A stretch of 64,000 nt of DNA. Source: Serinus canaria. Its lineage: Eukaryota; Chordata; Aves; Passeriformes; Fringillidae. The translations under genes and the position numbers were made by a program. Location: contig NC_066313.1 in NCBI RefSeq assembly GCF_022539315.1, forward strand, positions 70,559,934-70,623,933. Direction: 5' to 3'. Below are positions 47,611 to 61,353 of the stretch, one piece after another. The notes beneath the pieces were generated by a model. The model worked only from the letters and a program-made list of their open reading frames with translations, was not told the DNA's origin and made no database searches. The stretch's first letter is position 1, and each line of letters opens with the position of its first letter.

Positions 47611-49008
47611 CCTAAACAGGCACAGAATTTTAGGATTTTAATTTCTCGGGTGAAGTAAATTATTACAATCAATATTTGTTTGGGAGTGGTCAAACAGCTA
47701 ACATAATGCAACAGTTGCATTTTGCCTATCTCTCTAGCACCCCGGGAAAGAAGTTTAAAAGTACTAAAAAAAATTTCAGACAAACATTTATACATCAAAG
47801 CCAGAAACCTTAGGCAAACATTTTTTTAAAAACAAAACAACATTATTTTTGTTAATCTAATCAAAATAAGAAGATAATGGGAACTGTTGAGGATTTTTTT
47901 ATGGTAATTTTTGAGGGTAATAAATACACTGGTGTGAAATTTTCTCTTTTTAAATTATTTCTAAGAAACACATTTAACAGTCCTACCACTGTAAAATGTT
48001 CTGCAAGGAGTCTACAAATTTGTGCTATAAGCTGAATCTCTGTATACACTTTCCCCAGCACAAATCCTGTTAACATCAAAGAGATACCTTAGCTTTGGGT
48101 CCATCCCCCAGCCAGGATCTGTGTCCAAAAGTGACAACATATTGTCTCAGAAATAATAGTTTTTCAAGCATCAATGACATTTATAACAACCACAGAAGCA
48201 ATGTAGTCCTTTGTTTTACAAGAATAAAAAATTTTTTTACTTATTATCTGAAGTGCTACCTCTTCTAAGGATAGTACTTTAAAAGCCAGTGAGATTTTAA
48301 ATAGTAATTTAAAAAATCTTTTTTTTAAATGTAGTGTATTGCAAGTAAAAGCTGCAAAACCATGGGGGGAATTAATGTCATTAGCCTTGAAAAATAGCTA
48401 TGGTTTTCTTTTGCATTTGTTAATTTTTGTCATCATGAATAGCAAAAAATTATATCAATAAATTAGTAAATAATTGGAAAACTGTTGAGTTAGAGATTGC
48501 TCTGGTATTAAAATAAACTAAATGTTAAGAAAAAATGTATTTTTCTTAGGTCTGCTTACAAACTTTTATGCATGATGCACTTGTCTAGTTAGCACAGAAA
48601 GAGTCAAAGAGGTGCAGCTGAACTCTTTTCTGCCCTCGACTGCCTATTTTTTATTAGGAACTCAAAATATGATTTTGTTGGGTTTTTTTCCCTGAATTAA
48701 TATGAAAAAAAAAAAAACCCTAAATCTAGCATTTCAGAAAGCAAGCTGAGCTCTTGAAGTACTATAGAGGAATTATGCTTTTTTTACAGCCTAGGTCCAT
48801 ATCAATATATTCCTCTATATTTCCCCAGAAACATTTGTTCATTTTTCTCTCTGTTTAAAAAAATCTATTTAGAGACCAGTGTTTCAACAGCCACTAATTT
48901 ATTTCCAAAAACTTACTGGAGCATTAGTTGTATCGGCTTCTTCTTGTAAGTTTGTAAATAGAAGTCTGGCTTCCCAAAAGCTTTTTTTTGCTTTAATATA
49001 TTTCAGAC

Positions 49009-49042
<34 letters not shown>

Positions 49043-50236
49043 GAATACTGTTCTGCACCTTTGAGTTGCTGGTTTAAATAAAGGATAAATTTATGTCTGT
49101 CTTTCAAAGGCTTCATACTGTGGCATTGGAAAAAGTACTGTGAACCTCTTGAAAACCAGCACACATCTGAGATACTGTAGGTCACCAGCACCATTTGGGT
49201 CACATCAGGATTGAGCTACAGATGTTTTAAATACTGTCACTTTTCATCATTTATCTTTTAATGGTCAGACATTGCTGCTGCATTTTGATGCTAGAGGGTG
49301 AAAAAGTCTATTTTGAAATACCAGCCGTGTAAAGTTGAAAAGCTTCCCCAGCACACTATACAGACTCACAGACAGCAGGGGACTTTAACAGAGAGATGTT
49401 GAATTAAGCCTGGTTAACTCAGATGAAAGAGCTGTTCTCTTGAACAGGATGAACGCAATTTGTGCTACCAGATTTCCCTCTTATACCCCAGCACTCCACT
49501 GATTTAAAGAGGATGTTAAATTAAAGCTATAGCATAGCAGCAGGAGATGGTTCCGGCAGAGATGGCATTAAAATTAACTTTCTTATAGCAAAAGCTGTTG
49601 CATAAGAGACTGAGAGGGCAATGGAGGATGAGGTTGAGGCTGTGTTTAGTTCTATGACATAAGCAATATCTCTGAAATTTATCATCTGAAGATGATAATA
49701 ATGTTTCAGCAAAGTTTTAATCAGGTAGTCAAAGTTAAAATGAGCAAATTTTTCTGCTGCTACAATGAATAACATAATTTTAGAAAAAGGAAAAAGAAAT
49801 ATGGGGTGTTGATTCTGATCTCAATAGCACCTAGCAGTGCTATTGGTATCCTCTGCTGTTAGGAGAGGCAGTTCCTTCTAATCCTGCAGATTTTTCTAAA
49901 TGGAAGGACATTTTTTCTCTATAGGGAGGTCCATGTGCAATTCTCCCTGTTAGGCAGGCATCTAAGAAATTCGCTGGATCATATTAATCCATATTTGAGT
50001 GTTTTATTGTCCATACATTAATGTTTCTTTCAGGGGTAAGTAGATTCTTGTGGGGAATAGTGTGCACTCGTATTCTGTTCTGGTATGTAACCATCATATA
50101 GCCTCATCTGCTCACTCAGCTTCTGGAACTAATAAAAAGACAAATGGATTATGTTTAGTTTAGACCACATTAAGTGTAAAACTCATCTGACTCCAGGGGT
50201 ACTTCCTATCTGTGGAGAGAGCTTCAGTTCCTAGCA
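47611..50236. other. AT-rich DNA with A28 run
   Basis: No gene or repeat family recognised apart from the A28 tract at 49009-49036. The minus frame 49527-49775 (82 codons) has no domain that I recognise. Confidence 0.5.
49009..49036. repeat. A28 homopolymer
   Basis: Twenty-eight uninterrupted A after TTTCAGAC. It could be the tail of a retroposed sequence, with the body to the left, but no SINE or processed gene body was recognised upstream. Confidence 0.95.
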
Positions 50237-50618
50237 TCACAGAATAAGAGAGTAATAGAACCACAGAATTACAGACTCAGAGAGTGGTTGAAACTGTGAG
50301 AGACCTTTGGAGCACATCTAGTCCAATTCCCCCTGCTCTAACAAAACCACCTACAGCTGGATGCCCTGGACTGTGTTGGGGTGTCCTGGACCACATCCAG
50401 ATGGCTTTTCAGTATTTCCAAGAAGGGACACTCCACAACATCTCTGGGCAACCTCTCCCAGTGCTTGGTCACCTGTACCGTAAAGTACCTTGATGTTCGG
50501 AGGAAGCACCTCTGGAAACAGACTGGCTCTATTGGCTTTGCACCCTCCTTCAGGTAACTAGGTAAATTGCTGAGATTTCCTATAGTCCTTCTCTTTTCCA
50601 AGATAAAAAGTCTCAGAT
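50237..50618 (-). mobile_element. CR1 LINE 3' end, minus orientation
   Basis: Starts TCACAGAATAAGAGAG, with a slightly expanded terminal part (ACCACAGAATTACAGACTCA). It continues CACATCTAGTCCAATTCCCC, CCACATCCAGATGGCTTTTC, GGACACTCCACAACATCTCT, GGGCAACCTCTCCCAGTGCT, TTGGTCACCTGTACCGTAAA and GGCTTTGCACCCTCCTTCAG. It fades near 50618. The two short overlapping frames on each strand are shadows of the LINE. Confidence 0.92.
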
Positions 50619-51723
50619 CTCATTTTTACCTTGTATTGGAGTTATCTATCCATTAATTATCACTATAGCCCTATCAGACTATCAATGTCTGAATAATATT
50701 TCAGGCAACAAATTAAATTCTTCAGAAGTAATATATTTGTGAATTATACCCATTAGAAAAAATGTTCAAAAATTTGGTCTGATGAGAAAGGTTGATAGTA
50801 GAAAAGAAACTCAAAGGTTCTCATTTCCTATAACTTGATTTTTGGGATTTTCTGAAATGTATGCATATGGTTTAGGATTAAAACAGTGCTTCTCACTTCT
50901 TGAATTAAATTATTTTGTTTTAAAAAATTACAGTTTTTGAAATAAAAACCTACTTTTAACCTTGAAGTTATGAAGTTTTACAGAGGAATCTATAATAGAC
51001 AGCTTAAAGGTTTAGTGGAAGGATGATCCATACAAAGAACTTCTCCTTTGTTTTCAACATTGTTGATAAATTCAACAGTGCACCATTTCTGTATTAAGAT
51101 AATACAGTTTTTCACCAAATAGAGTGCTAGAAGGGATTTGAGCAATTATTATGAAAATCTCTTTACTGCATGACAAACAATTAATGCTTTAGTCTCATAT
51201 AGTCCTTAGTATCTCAAACCTTTCTCTAAAAATATTATGTTAATTCTGTCTTTACTGGTATATATGTATCTTTATTGATGTCTCTATGGATAAATATGGA
51301 TTCATTAGTAAGAAATATTCTCTGTTTCATTTCTCAACAGGATGGAGTTTCCTCACTAGGAAATGCCTGTAAGGTTTTTTGAAAAGTTCTTAAAATGCGT
51401 AAGATTCACTGAAAACTCAAAATCACTCTAATTTCCCAGGTATAAACTACATTTTAAGTTATGCATGGCTTCGTTTTACTGTTTTCAAGGCACTGTGAGA
51501 ATGTTACTATTTCTTTCTTCATTTGGGAATTAGAGAGAGGTTTTATGATTTCAGACAGGCATTAAAACTTCTGAGTTGTAATAGCAGTATCTCTGACACA
51601 GGCATGAGTGGTAATACACTCCAGTTTTCACTCTGCTGCCTGTGAAGATAAAGAATGCCTTATAGTTTAATATTCTATAAGAGAAAAAGTCCTTACTATT
51701 TAATACTTTATCGTAGTTGCAAA
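50619..51723. other. AT-rich DNA, nothing recognised
   Basis: No repeat, RNA gene or open frame that I can support. Confidence 0.5.
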
Positions 51724-52293
51724 TGTCATGGTTTAATGTCCACTGGCAAAAAAGCACCATCACTCATTTCTCTGACACTAGAGTGGGGGAAGAGAATGGG
51801 AAGAGTAAAATTGAGAAAACTCATGGGTTGAGATTAATAGGTAAATCAAAAGCTGTACACTCCAGCAAAGCAAAACAAGGAATTCATTCACTGAACATGG
51901 GCAGGCAGCTATTCAGTCATCTCCAGGAAAGAAGGGCTCCACCACGTGTAATGGTTATTTGGGAAGACAAATTCCATCTCTCCGAATGTCCTTCCCTTCC
52001 TTCTTCACCCAGCTTTCTACACAGAGCATGATGACACGTGATATGGAATATCCCTCTGGTCAGTTGGGGTCAGCTGTCCCAGCTGTATTCCCTCACAGCT
52101 TTTCTTGTGCTCTCTCAGCCTCCTTATTGGTGGGTTGGGATAAGAAGCAGGAGAGATCTCAGCTCTGTGTCAGCACTGCTCAGCAACGACAAAAATATAT
52201 TTGCTATATTATCAACACAGCAACAGTCCAAAACATAGCCCTATGACAGCTACTATGAAGAAAATTAACTCTATCCCAACCAAAACCAGCACA
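51724..52293 (-). mobile_element. Solo ERV LTR, minus orientation, 570 bp
   Basis: Runs from TGTCATGGTTTAATG to AACCAAAACCAGCACA, with TG...CA ends. It is the reverse-complement relative of the LTR at 60756-61353. Matches include GGAATATCCCTCTGGTCAGT with GGGTCAGCTGTCCCAGC, CATCTCCAGGAAAGAAGGGC and GCAGGCAGCTATTCAG. The position that should hold the TATA box (AGCTTTATATG on this strand in relatives) reads AGCTTTCTACA at 52011-52021, so the promoter is damaged. Flanks GCAAA and GTCCT show no target duplication. The three plus frames inside it (51717-52031, 51959-52246 and 52038-52238) are antisense artefacts. Confidence 0.85.
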
Positions 52294-55200
52294 GTCCTTC
52301 AGTGGAAGCAAGAGAATACTTCAAAACTGACTCAGTGAAAAATAGGAGATGAGAAAGAAGGGAAGGACAAACTATAAACAAGATTAACTTTATTTAGATT
52401 GAATAGTATCTGCAATGCTGTGGAAGATTAAAAAGCCCTTGCAGACTAGGAATTTCACTCAACACCAATGTTGAAATTATAGATAAAGGTTAAATAATGA
52501 AAAGTCAAAATGACTTTGTGCTCTGGAGGATAGGTCACTCAATTATTCCCTAGGTCTGCATACAGTAGTCCCATGGTTGTGGCACCTACCACCAAAACTG
52601 ATAAACAACAGGGGGTTTGGTGTAGTTTTTTCCTTACAAGGAAATTTTTGAAAAAGTAAAAATAAAATGGATGGTGACTAATGAGGCATCAAAGAAGACC
52701 TAATAAAAAAAATATCAAGCAGGTAACTGACTAGATTAACTAAAATTAAATCAAAAGGATTTACATGAACAAGGTGTGGGGAAATTCCCTGGGGAATGGA
52801 GAGGTAGTACAGGGTGGTAGTGGGGGTGATGGCTGGCACATGCCCCTACCTAAGGTGCCTAAAATGTGTGAATGGTAAATGTGTCTAATGTAGTGTCTTG
52901 CTGGAAGCATAAAATCTATAAATTAGAATTCATCATACCTATGTAACTCCAGTTCAAAAAATGATCAGCAAAAAATTATATACTTTATCTCTTTGGTACT
53001 ATTACATGTATAATTGGCCATATTTTGAGTATAGTACTGCCCTGGGTAATTTTGCTCTTTTCTGTAGATTTCATAATGAGATCAGAAAATACATTATCAT
53101 CCTGTATTTTCTTCAGTATACACAATGAAATTTGAATTTTATTGCCCAGATTTTATTTATTCAGATCTTGGATTTGCTAAATTTCAGTATGTATCACAAC
53201 ACCAGCCTTTTCTTGGAGTCAAGCAATAGAAGGAGAGACGGAATAGTGTCAAGAATTTTTCATGTTATCAAAATTCTGAAGGATCTTAACTGTGGGCTTC
53301 CAAATGTCTTTCAGGAGGTGGTTAATCTATGTCTCATACAGGTTACATGGCTTCTATTTTGTATTACTAAGAATAAATAGTGTCTTGTAACTCGTTATGA
53401 GGTGCTTAACGCTATGTGTTTTCACAAACAGATAAGATGAACTCAACAGCACCCAGAGTGGAACAGTAAATGCCTAATTGCTAAGGAAGATCATTCCATA
53501 GTTCTCAGCCATTCAGCATTCCCTCACCATGAAGCATCAATCTGGCTGGGATTTGAATCTTCACTTAACAGAAGATGGAAATAATCCATTACCTTCCACG
53601 CCCAATCTTAAATTAAAAGATTTGAAATGAGAAGTAGGGGGAGGAGGGAAAGGGAGGGGAAGTATTACTTTTTATAAAGGATTCAAACTTTTATGATTCA
53701 GTGAGATCACTGAAATATTATTTTGCTAAGTATTAAAATTTAAGGTACGTTTTGACATTTAGAAGATGCTTAGGGCTATGAATAAGTTATGGAACTAAAC
53801 AGAAAATAAGCTGTGCTATGCTTTGATGTGCAGTTATAAAAGAGCTGTTTCATTTGGTTTCTTTTGTGCAAAAAGCAGTTCTGAAGCTTTAATTCCCCAC
53901 TCAACACCTGCAAGAGCTATAAGAGTTAATCAATCCCATTTCTCATGACTTAAACGAGGACTGGTCCACTTATAGGTGTATCTGTTACTGTAATTATTAT
54001 GTTATTTAGGAGGTTGGAATTTCTGGCATTTTAGGAACTATTGGTTACATTGGTCTTTATCAATTCAATGAAGATCAAATTTTTCAAGTACTTCTTTCAT
54101 GCTATTGTGATGCAAATATTTGTCAAGTATTTCAGTATGGGGTTAATCTGTCTTTGTAGCTTATGTGTAAACAGGAGCAACATAGCTGGAATTTGAAAAG
54201 AAGATTATTACAGGATAGATTACATTATTTATCCTTTATTTGAGAGAAAATATCTTTGAGAAAGAACTGTTCTGTTCTATAAAACTGTCATCAGAATAGC
54301 TAAAGGCCAAAATTTACAGTAAAATTCCCTTCAAAAACATAGTTATCCAGCTCTGCAAGCCACATTGAGATTCTGATTCTGTCAAGAGCACTTTCTAATA
54401 ACACAAAATTATTTTTCTGCTTGCTGCTTGGTAGTTATATGTGAAATTGCCCAGTAGTGAATAATTACAAGGTATGATAAGGCAAAAGTTTTGCTTTCTT
54501 TGTTTAAATGAGCTTGTCTGAAATGTCAAATCACAGTACTACACACACTTCAGGCTGAAGGACTGACTGAAGGCCTCTCTTCTGCATGGACTAATTCAGT
54601 CTTGAGACTCAACTTACACAGGAGATGATGTTCCAGGCACTAGTACAGTCCTTTGGCTGATTTAGGCAAAATCCTGTCTCTTGTGAGCTCCAGTCCAGGA
54701 GAAAAGCCTTGAAAAAATAGCTGAATGACATGAAAATATCCTTGATGTAACTGATTAATTTAATATATGTCTAGTTTTCATATGAATATTGCAACTTTTT
54801 AGTTTTGCAATTATGCTTAAGAATAAGGAAAATTAATTCTACATTACCAATCAAAAAAGATTAGGTCTTTTATTACTGCTACCAAATTGCTGAGGTTTTG
54901 CAGAATTTTCCTATCCAGTCAAATATTAAAGTTTTAGCAATAAAAAAAAGTAGAAACTAACAAATGAGATAAACCATTTGTCTATGTCAATTTTATTTTA
55001 TATAACAATTGAAGCTAACAATCTTGAACTATCCCATCTCATTAAACAAACCAGTTCATTAAACATATCAGTGCTATATTAGAATTGTGCAAATTATATT
55101 GCTTCTGCTTTTGTGAGAGTTAGAGAAATGTAAGGAGAGGGTTTAAGGAGACTCCAGCACTCTAGGACTATGTCTCCAGGGAAAGCTATCCTAAGGAGAA

Positions 55201-55507
55201 AAGCTACTTTGTGCTTCAATGAAGTCTATCCTCCATTATACAAAAATATTTCCTATGCTCTGGAGTCCCGTGTTGAAAATATTCTGGTGAAATTCATAAA
55301 ATGAGTCTTATTTTTCCATACAGCTGAGGCAGAAAATATCCTACATATTCCTCTAGCATCTGGAGCATTAATTATTTGTAGAACATCATTCATGAATTAT
55401 TTTGCTTGATAAATTCAGAGAAAACTCCTCAAATCAGAAAAGAGTTCAATAGTTCTAATAAAGTCCAGGCATTGGTTGAGAGACTATTACTATATCATGG
55501 GAATTTG
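52294..55507. other. AT-rich DNA without supported gene
   Basis: No repeat family recognised. The purine-rich patch at 53628-53662 (GGGGGAGGAGGG type) is short. Confidence 0.5.
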
Positions 55508-55522
55508 TGTTGTGTGTGTATG

Positions 55523-55563
<41 letters not shown>

Positions 55564-55750
55564 ATAATATTATATATATATATATATATATAATTATATA
55601 TATCTGTGTGTGCCTCTGTATGTGTGTATAATAGTTACACATATATATGTGTATGTATAAATAGAGAGAGATAAAATAAACATATACCCTTATTTTTATA
55701 AATGTGTATGTATGTATATACATCTACTAATGTACACATATATACATTTA
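55508..55750. repeat. Compound TG/TA microsatellite, about 240 bp
   Basis: Alternating arrays: TG and TA runs at 55508-55563, a TA run to about 55602, a mixed TGTGTG/CTCTG part, then ATATATGTGTATG and TGTATGTATATACAT sequence to about 55750. All frames through it, including the 77-codon minus frame 55490-55723, are artefacts. Long TA stretches of this kind can extrude as cruciforms, which is general knowledge and not shown here. Confidence 0.93.
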
Positions 55751-57630
55751 TTTGATTTTTTAATGGCAAAATAGTTCACTTAAGTACCACATATTACAAG
55801 GATTTAAGAGATGATTCCAGTACTTTCCAAATGTTCATCTTCATACAGGGAATGGCACTGACTTAATTTTGTGGATTTACCCCTTACCAGGGCAGATTTA
55901 ACTTACCTAATTTTAGCTGCTTTAAAATTCAAGTATCCAATGTCAGCTACTTTCTTAGTCTTTCTCTGTTAGAGGATAGAATCATTCATGTAGTTTATTT
56001 AATTATTTTTATCTTTTCTACTTTAGAATGAAATTAGCTGTCTTCCCTACAGAAAGGTAAGAGCTTAGGTTAGAAAAAATGTTACTCTAAATTGAAACAA
56101 AAAAAAAAAAATCAGCAAAACCACACAACTATATTGAAACAGATCTTTGCATTACTTCTGTTTAGTTTACTTTAGTCAACTTCTGATAAATTAGACATGA
56201 GCATACCACAATGGAATTTCTTGAAACGTGTAATAAGTAACATGATAAACAATGTCTTTGGATATAAACCACAAATGGCTTTACTTTGCAACTTATAATA
56301 ATTTTTAGGAAAGAAATTGCTTCAATTACAAGTAGATTGTATTTTGCATAATGAAGAGAAATAGTTCCTTCAAGGCAACAATGAATATGATCTATTTAAA
56401 ATAAGAAATTCAACGTATTTTCCTATTAAAATACTTACTTTTTCTATTTACTAAGTGCAGACAGGAACTTCCTCCTAGCAGATTTATCTATAAGAGTATA
56501 GGTAGCCAGAGGAATAATGTTTCTCCAGCATGGGACATTTTTTGAACATGATCTATAATTTGAGGATTTTTTTTCTTTACATATTAAGCATATGTTTTGG
56601 CTTTGCTTCATAATTCAGTATGTAACTAGACCATGAGTAAAAATTTGGATGACATGAAAGATGTGTGTTAAACTCACAACATAGCCAGCATACTTTAATA
56701 TAGCCAGTGTGCTTAATGCCTTTCTTTCCCAACAGATGTATACAAACACACTATCCACTAGTTCCAAGAAGACCAGAACAAACCTTGCTTAATTTTAGAG
56801 TGAATTAGAAATGGCATTTTTTATATAACTACAGAGGCAGTAAAACATCCTCAGTTCTAGTGCCCATGTGCTATCAAAGGCAACTATTACTTTGCTTTTC
56901 TGAGCTGCTGATAACGGTATTATTTTTAAACAACAATTAATATTAGGTACTTAAGATGTCAACTCAGTCATACTGGTTTTGCTTTTATCCGGAGTTTTCA
57001 GGCAGAAATTCATTATTGACCGACGATAGTGTTCTGACACTATGAAAACAGCTATTAAATAATCCATTTACTACCAAATTAATTTAGCAGTTTTAGATTG
57101 ATATTAGCAGTTGCTATTAAAAATAGCAGATATATGTGCACTCCTCACAATAACTAGAAGACTCAGGATATTTACTTTTCAGATTATCTTTTTTTCTATA
57201 TTCTGAAAGTATATCCTCAAAGTATAAGGTCTTGATGTTATGAATAACTGGAAAGTGTTTTTAGTCTTCAGCTGCTTTCAATAACAAGCAATAGCTCATC
57301 TTCACATGAAGATTTCATCTTCATAAGATTGATATTTGTATGCCAAGTAGTACATTATGCTTTTTGTAAAGTACAAAGATCCACTAGTGGGATGTCTGAT
57401 GCTTGGAGTCAAACACATCAGTCAAACACTGATAAACAAAGTTTCTAAGAATGTGCATAACTGATGTGCAAGAAGAATAATGTATTATTTCTTAGTATCT
57501 CAAATTTGCTGAAGTTTCTCACAGTTTTTGCTGTAATGTAATGTATAGGTTTGGAAAGACAGGTGCGTGCTAAAGAAGGCAGGAGCTTCCCCTGAAATGG
57601 AGAAGGCAAACCCTCCCCACCCCTCCAAAT
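55751..57630. other. AT-rich DNA, nothing recognised
   Basis: A run at 56099-56111. No supported gene, repeat family or structured element. Confidence 0.5.
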
Positions 57631-58270
57631 TGCTATGAATTTTAAATTAAGGGACTCTCAGGCAAAACATATGGGAGCAGGAAATAACAGTTCTTTAATA
57701 GGGAAGGAAAAAAAAAAAAAGGATAAAATAAAACAATGCAGTACACTAGAACAACATTGACAGAGTCAGAACTCAACTTGACACCCTGTTGGTCAGGGTG
57801 TTGGTAGCAGTCCAGGTGGAAAAGTTGTTGAAGTCCTCCTGAAGTGTCAGGTGTGGTTCTGTTGGAGCAGGGGGGTCCTGTAGAGAAAGGGTGTATCCTT
57901 CTGCAGCAGATCCGTGGAAGCAGAAGCAGCTGCTGCTCCTCTGGGGAATCCAGTGGAGAAAAACTGTGCTTGTGTTTCAGAATCTCCAGATTATATCTGG
58001 GTAGCAATGCTTGGCTCCTCCCTCTGGGCAGAGCATCTCACAATGGGATGTTATAGCTCTTATCAGTCATGCAGTGACATTCAATAGCCTGTTGTCAGCA
58101 GGTGTCTCTTGCCAAGGGAGGAGTGATTATGATCACTCAGGGGGAGAGATAAAGAGAATTGCCCACTTTACACCAGTCAACTGCCCTGAAGATGGTAATA
58201 GAATACATCCTGCCTTGCAATCTGGATCATGTTCCTGTTCTGTATTTCAGTCTCATAGCATTTCTGGGAG
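57631..58270 (-). mobile_element. ERV LTR, minus orientation
   Basis: A GC-richer block beginning near TGCTATGAATTTTAAATTAA. It contains TATGGGAGCAGGAAATAACA, AATGCAGTACACTAGAACAA, TGACACCCTGTTGGTCAGGG, ATCTGGGTAGCAATGCTTGG, CTCCTCCCTCTGGGCAGAGC and ATCTCACAATGGGATG. I recognise this order as a passerine retroviral LTR, from memory. The minus orientation follows from an ATTAAA poly-A signal near the left end (complement of TTTAAT at 57694-57699). An A14 run sits at 57708-57721. The right border is unclear (58200-58320), and no target duplication was found. The overlapping frames on both strands (57642-58319) are not genes. Confidence 0.7.
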
Positions 58271-60755
58271 ACCCTGTGTCTGCTGTTGGCCTCTCAGATT
58301 AATTTCATGTCCTAGTTAGATTCCAAACCAGACCAGATTGTAGGAAAAGCAGTATCAATGCAAAGTAAGGTTGTCTTCCCACTGCATTCACTCTGTAATC
58401 CATAATTAATTCACCATCCTCTACCATCTTTAAAGCAAGCCTAAATACAACATCAAAGATTTACAGAATAACTAATCTGAGTTCTCAACTTTGGCTACAA
58501 AGAGCTTTGGGGGTTTTTGTTTGTGTTTTGTTGTTGCTGTTGCTTCGTGTCTGTTTGGTTTTTGTTTCATTTTTGTTTCATTTTTGTTTCATTTTTGGTT
58601 TTTATTTGGTTTTGGTTTTCTAAAACTGTTAATGGAGAAAGTTGAGGAGATGGATTTTGCTGGGATGGAACATTCCCATTGTGATAAACGGTAAAATGTA
58701 CAAGTTTTTCTGTTCGGTTTTTCCTTTATAGCCATTGCTGGAGCAACCTAATTATGTTAACAGATAGTTACAAATCAGACATAATTCCTATAGCATAATT
58801 GTATTATGGCTTTAAATTAACGGTTAACTTCCCTTTTGTCAAGCTAGATAAAATGACAAATAAAAAAAGATCATAACTTTAAAAATTCACTTCCACTTCA
58901 CATAGCAAATATTAAATACTTTTAGAAGTATTTAAGTAATGTCTAAGTAATTTCTAGTTAAAAGTCTTGGATGTTTTATTTATAGATTGGAATACCATTT
59001 TTTTTTCTTACCACAGTTGGTTATATTTATATTTTAACTAATTTATTCTTGGTTGTGTTTTAGTGGATATGGTGGCATTTGGTCAAAGATTGGCTTTGGT
59101 GATCTTGGAGGTGTTTTCCAAATTAATGATTTCATGCTTCTATTCTATGACTTTTAATGTATTTGATTATTCACAGAAAAACAAAGTTATATGAAATGGG
59201 CCATGAATTTACAGGGCTATGAACAAAAACACAGTTTGTTTTAAAAGGATTTTAAATTGTCAAGTCTTAAACCCACCAAACTCAAATTAAAAGTGAGTGA
59301 CTTTTTTATAGGGGAAAACTCAGTAAAAACACATTCAGTTTGAGGGAGTTTTCCTCCTCGCTTTCTATAGCATGCAAAAGGATTTCGCTTGAAAACCCTT
59401 CTCAGATCCCAGCTGCAACAAGTCCTCCTTTATAAGTATTTGCAAGTTTCTAACTAATGGTATGAATTGAATGGGAATAAGAGAGAACCTGTTAGTTCAT
59501 AATGCTGGCTCACTCCATTTCTCTTGCTCTCTCTCCTCCTGATCTGAGAATGTCTTAATTTCTTTGGTCTTTTACAGAGATTTCATTACCCTTTTATGAT
59601 CTCTCTGTAAAACCAGCATTAAATAAATTTAAATCTCTACTGTGTGTCTTCTATGAGCTGTTTGAGTCTATCTGCACTATGGGAGGTGGGGTGGTAGAAA
59701 CCAAACAAAAAAAACCAAACAAAAAACAAGTCAGCAATAACTTGGTGGTCTTCAGACTCACACTTCATGTCTATAGAACTGAAACTCTTAACGCTTTCCT
59801 TTCATGTAGGAAATTATATTCTCATTTAAGAAAAACCTTTGTGTTCATGAGGTTATGTTACAGTTTGCCTAAGAAAGTCAAAGCAAGTTGGAGAATAAGA
59901 ATGTCGGGTAATTATGCTGTGAACTGAACTTCCAAGCTGTGGTGCAGTTGAATATACTAATATATATTACCAAAGTTATAGAAATAAATTTCCTGCCTTT
60001 TCAGTCCTAGACTGTTAAAGTTAACATGTCGCAGTTAAAAATCAACTCCAAAGAGCAAATACATCTGAAAGAGGACAAAAAACTATCTTTTTTGATATAT
60101 ATGAAAAATGCAACTCAGTAATTAAATTACATCTTTAATGAGCTAAGAACTTCTCCTTAATCTCAGTGAACTATTTTTGTGTGATTTCTTATGCCTATGA
60201 ATTCCAGAATAATTGAAATTCTTCCACCTAAATCAATTATTGACTTTGGCTATAGTAAGAGAAGAAAGCAAAGTTTTTTCTTTTTAACATTTTTCCAAAC
60301 AGTCTGATTTTAGCTACTTAATCTATTAAAGGATATGCTAACTTAAAAGGTTAAAAAGTGCCATTATGTTCTTTTTAAAACAAAAAAAAAAAATTACATT
60401 CAGTATACAGAAGGCAAAAATTTGTTGATAAAGGGCAGTGAATGAGTTGGTGTAATTACCTGTGAAAGTTTTCAGAAATAAGGCTCAGTAAGAAAACTGT
60501 TTGTGACTATGTTTGGGTTTTTTGTATATTGATACAATACTGCTGACAAGAGACCCAGTTAAATATTACAGTAATGTTAGATTTAATGATGATGATTTAG
60601 AGTATGCAGAGGCTGTTAGGAAGATGATACCATTAACTGTATTAGAAGATTTATTTTCTATTCTCATGTGCAGGAAAGACTAAATACCTGAAAGAAACAC
60701 ACAGGTTATTTTGTGGCTTCTGTTTAAGCCTGTATCATAGTTTTCCAGGAACAGT
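58271..60755. other. AT-rich DNA with GT-rich tract
   Basis: Apart from the GTTTT-rich tract at 58508-58620 and an A-rich stretch at 59704-59727, nothing is recognised. The 67-codon plus frame 58491-58694 is phenylalanine/glycine-rich because it translates that tract. Confidence 0.5.
58508..58620. repeat. GTTTT-rich simple repeat with 11-bp units
   Basis: Low-complexity GT sequence containing three tandem copies of the 11-mer TTTTTGTTTCA (58559-58591), flanked by irregular GTTTTG and GGTTTT units. Confidence 0.9.
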
Positions 60756-61353
60756 TGTCTAGATTTGAGCTGGAATAGTTAATTTTCTTCACAGTAGCAG
60801 TTGTGGAGCTATGTTTTGGATATGTGTTGAACACAGTGTTGATCACATAGGGATGTTCTGGTTGCTGCTGAGCAGTGATTGCACAGAATCAAGGATTTTT
60901 CTGCCTCTCATACCACCCCACCTCCCAGGAGGCTAGGAGTGCATAAGTTTTTGAGAGGGGACATAGCCAGGACAGCTGAACCCAAGTGACCAAAGGGATA
61001 CCTCATACCATATGGCATCATACTCTGCATATAAAGCTGAGAGAAGAAGAAAGAAGAGGGGGTTTAGAGCAATGGCATTTGTCTTCCCTGGTCATTATTA
61101 AATGTGATGGACCCCTGGATTCCTGGAGATGGCTGAACACCTGCCTGCTAGTGAGAAGTAGTGAATTAATTCCTTGCTTTTTTGCTTGTGTCTATGGCTT
61201 TTGCTCTTCATTTACCTATTACACTGTATTTATCTCAGTCCAGGAGTTTTTTTTCTCTTTTATTTTTCTGATTCTCTCCCCCATTCCACTGTGGGGGAAA
61301 GTGAGCAATTGACTGCACGGTGCTTAGTTGCCAGATGGGACTAAGCCTCTACA
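60756..61353 (+). mobile_element. Solo ERVL-like LTR with 5-bp target duplication
   Basis: A 598-bp block runs from TGTCTAGATTTGAGCTGG to AAGCCTCTACA, flanked by ACAGT at 60751-60755 and 61354-61358. A 5-bp duplication fits ERVL-type integration. A TATA box (TATAAAG, 61030-61036) lies in the middle. Downstream come GGCTGAACACCTGCCTGC, ACCTATTACACTGTATTTAT and a GATTCTCTCCCCCATTCC stretch near the end. It is the best-preserved member of the family that also occupies 31885-32378 (+) and 51724-52293 (-). No gag, pol or env sequence adjoins, so it is a solo LTR. The 108-codon plus frame at 60986-61312 lies inside the LTR and is spurious. Confidence 0.9.

Noticed and set aside
49009..49036. A28 run as the tail of a SINE or processed pseudogene
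   Set aside because: No SINE promoter boxes, gene-like body or target duplication was recognised to its left.
51717..52246. Three plus frames of 66 to 104 codons
   Set aside because: They lie inside a minus-oriented LTR, which is non-coding.
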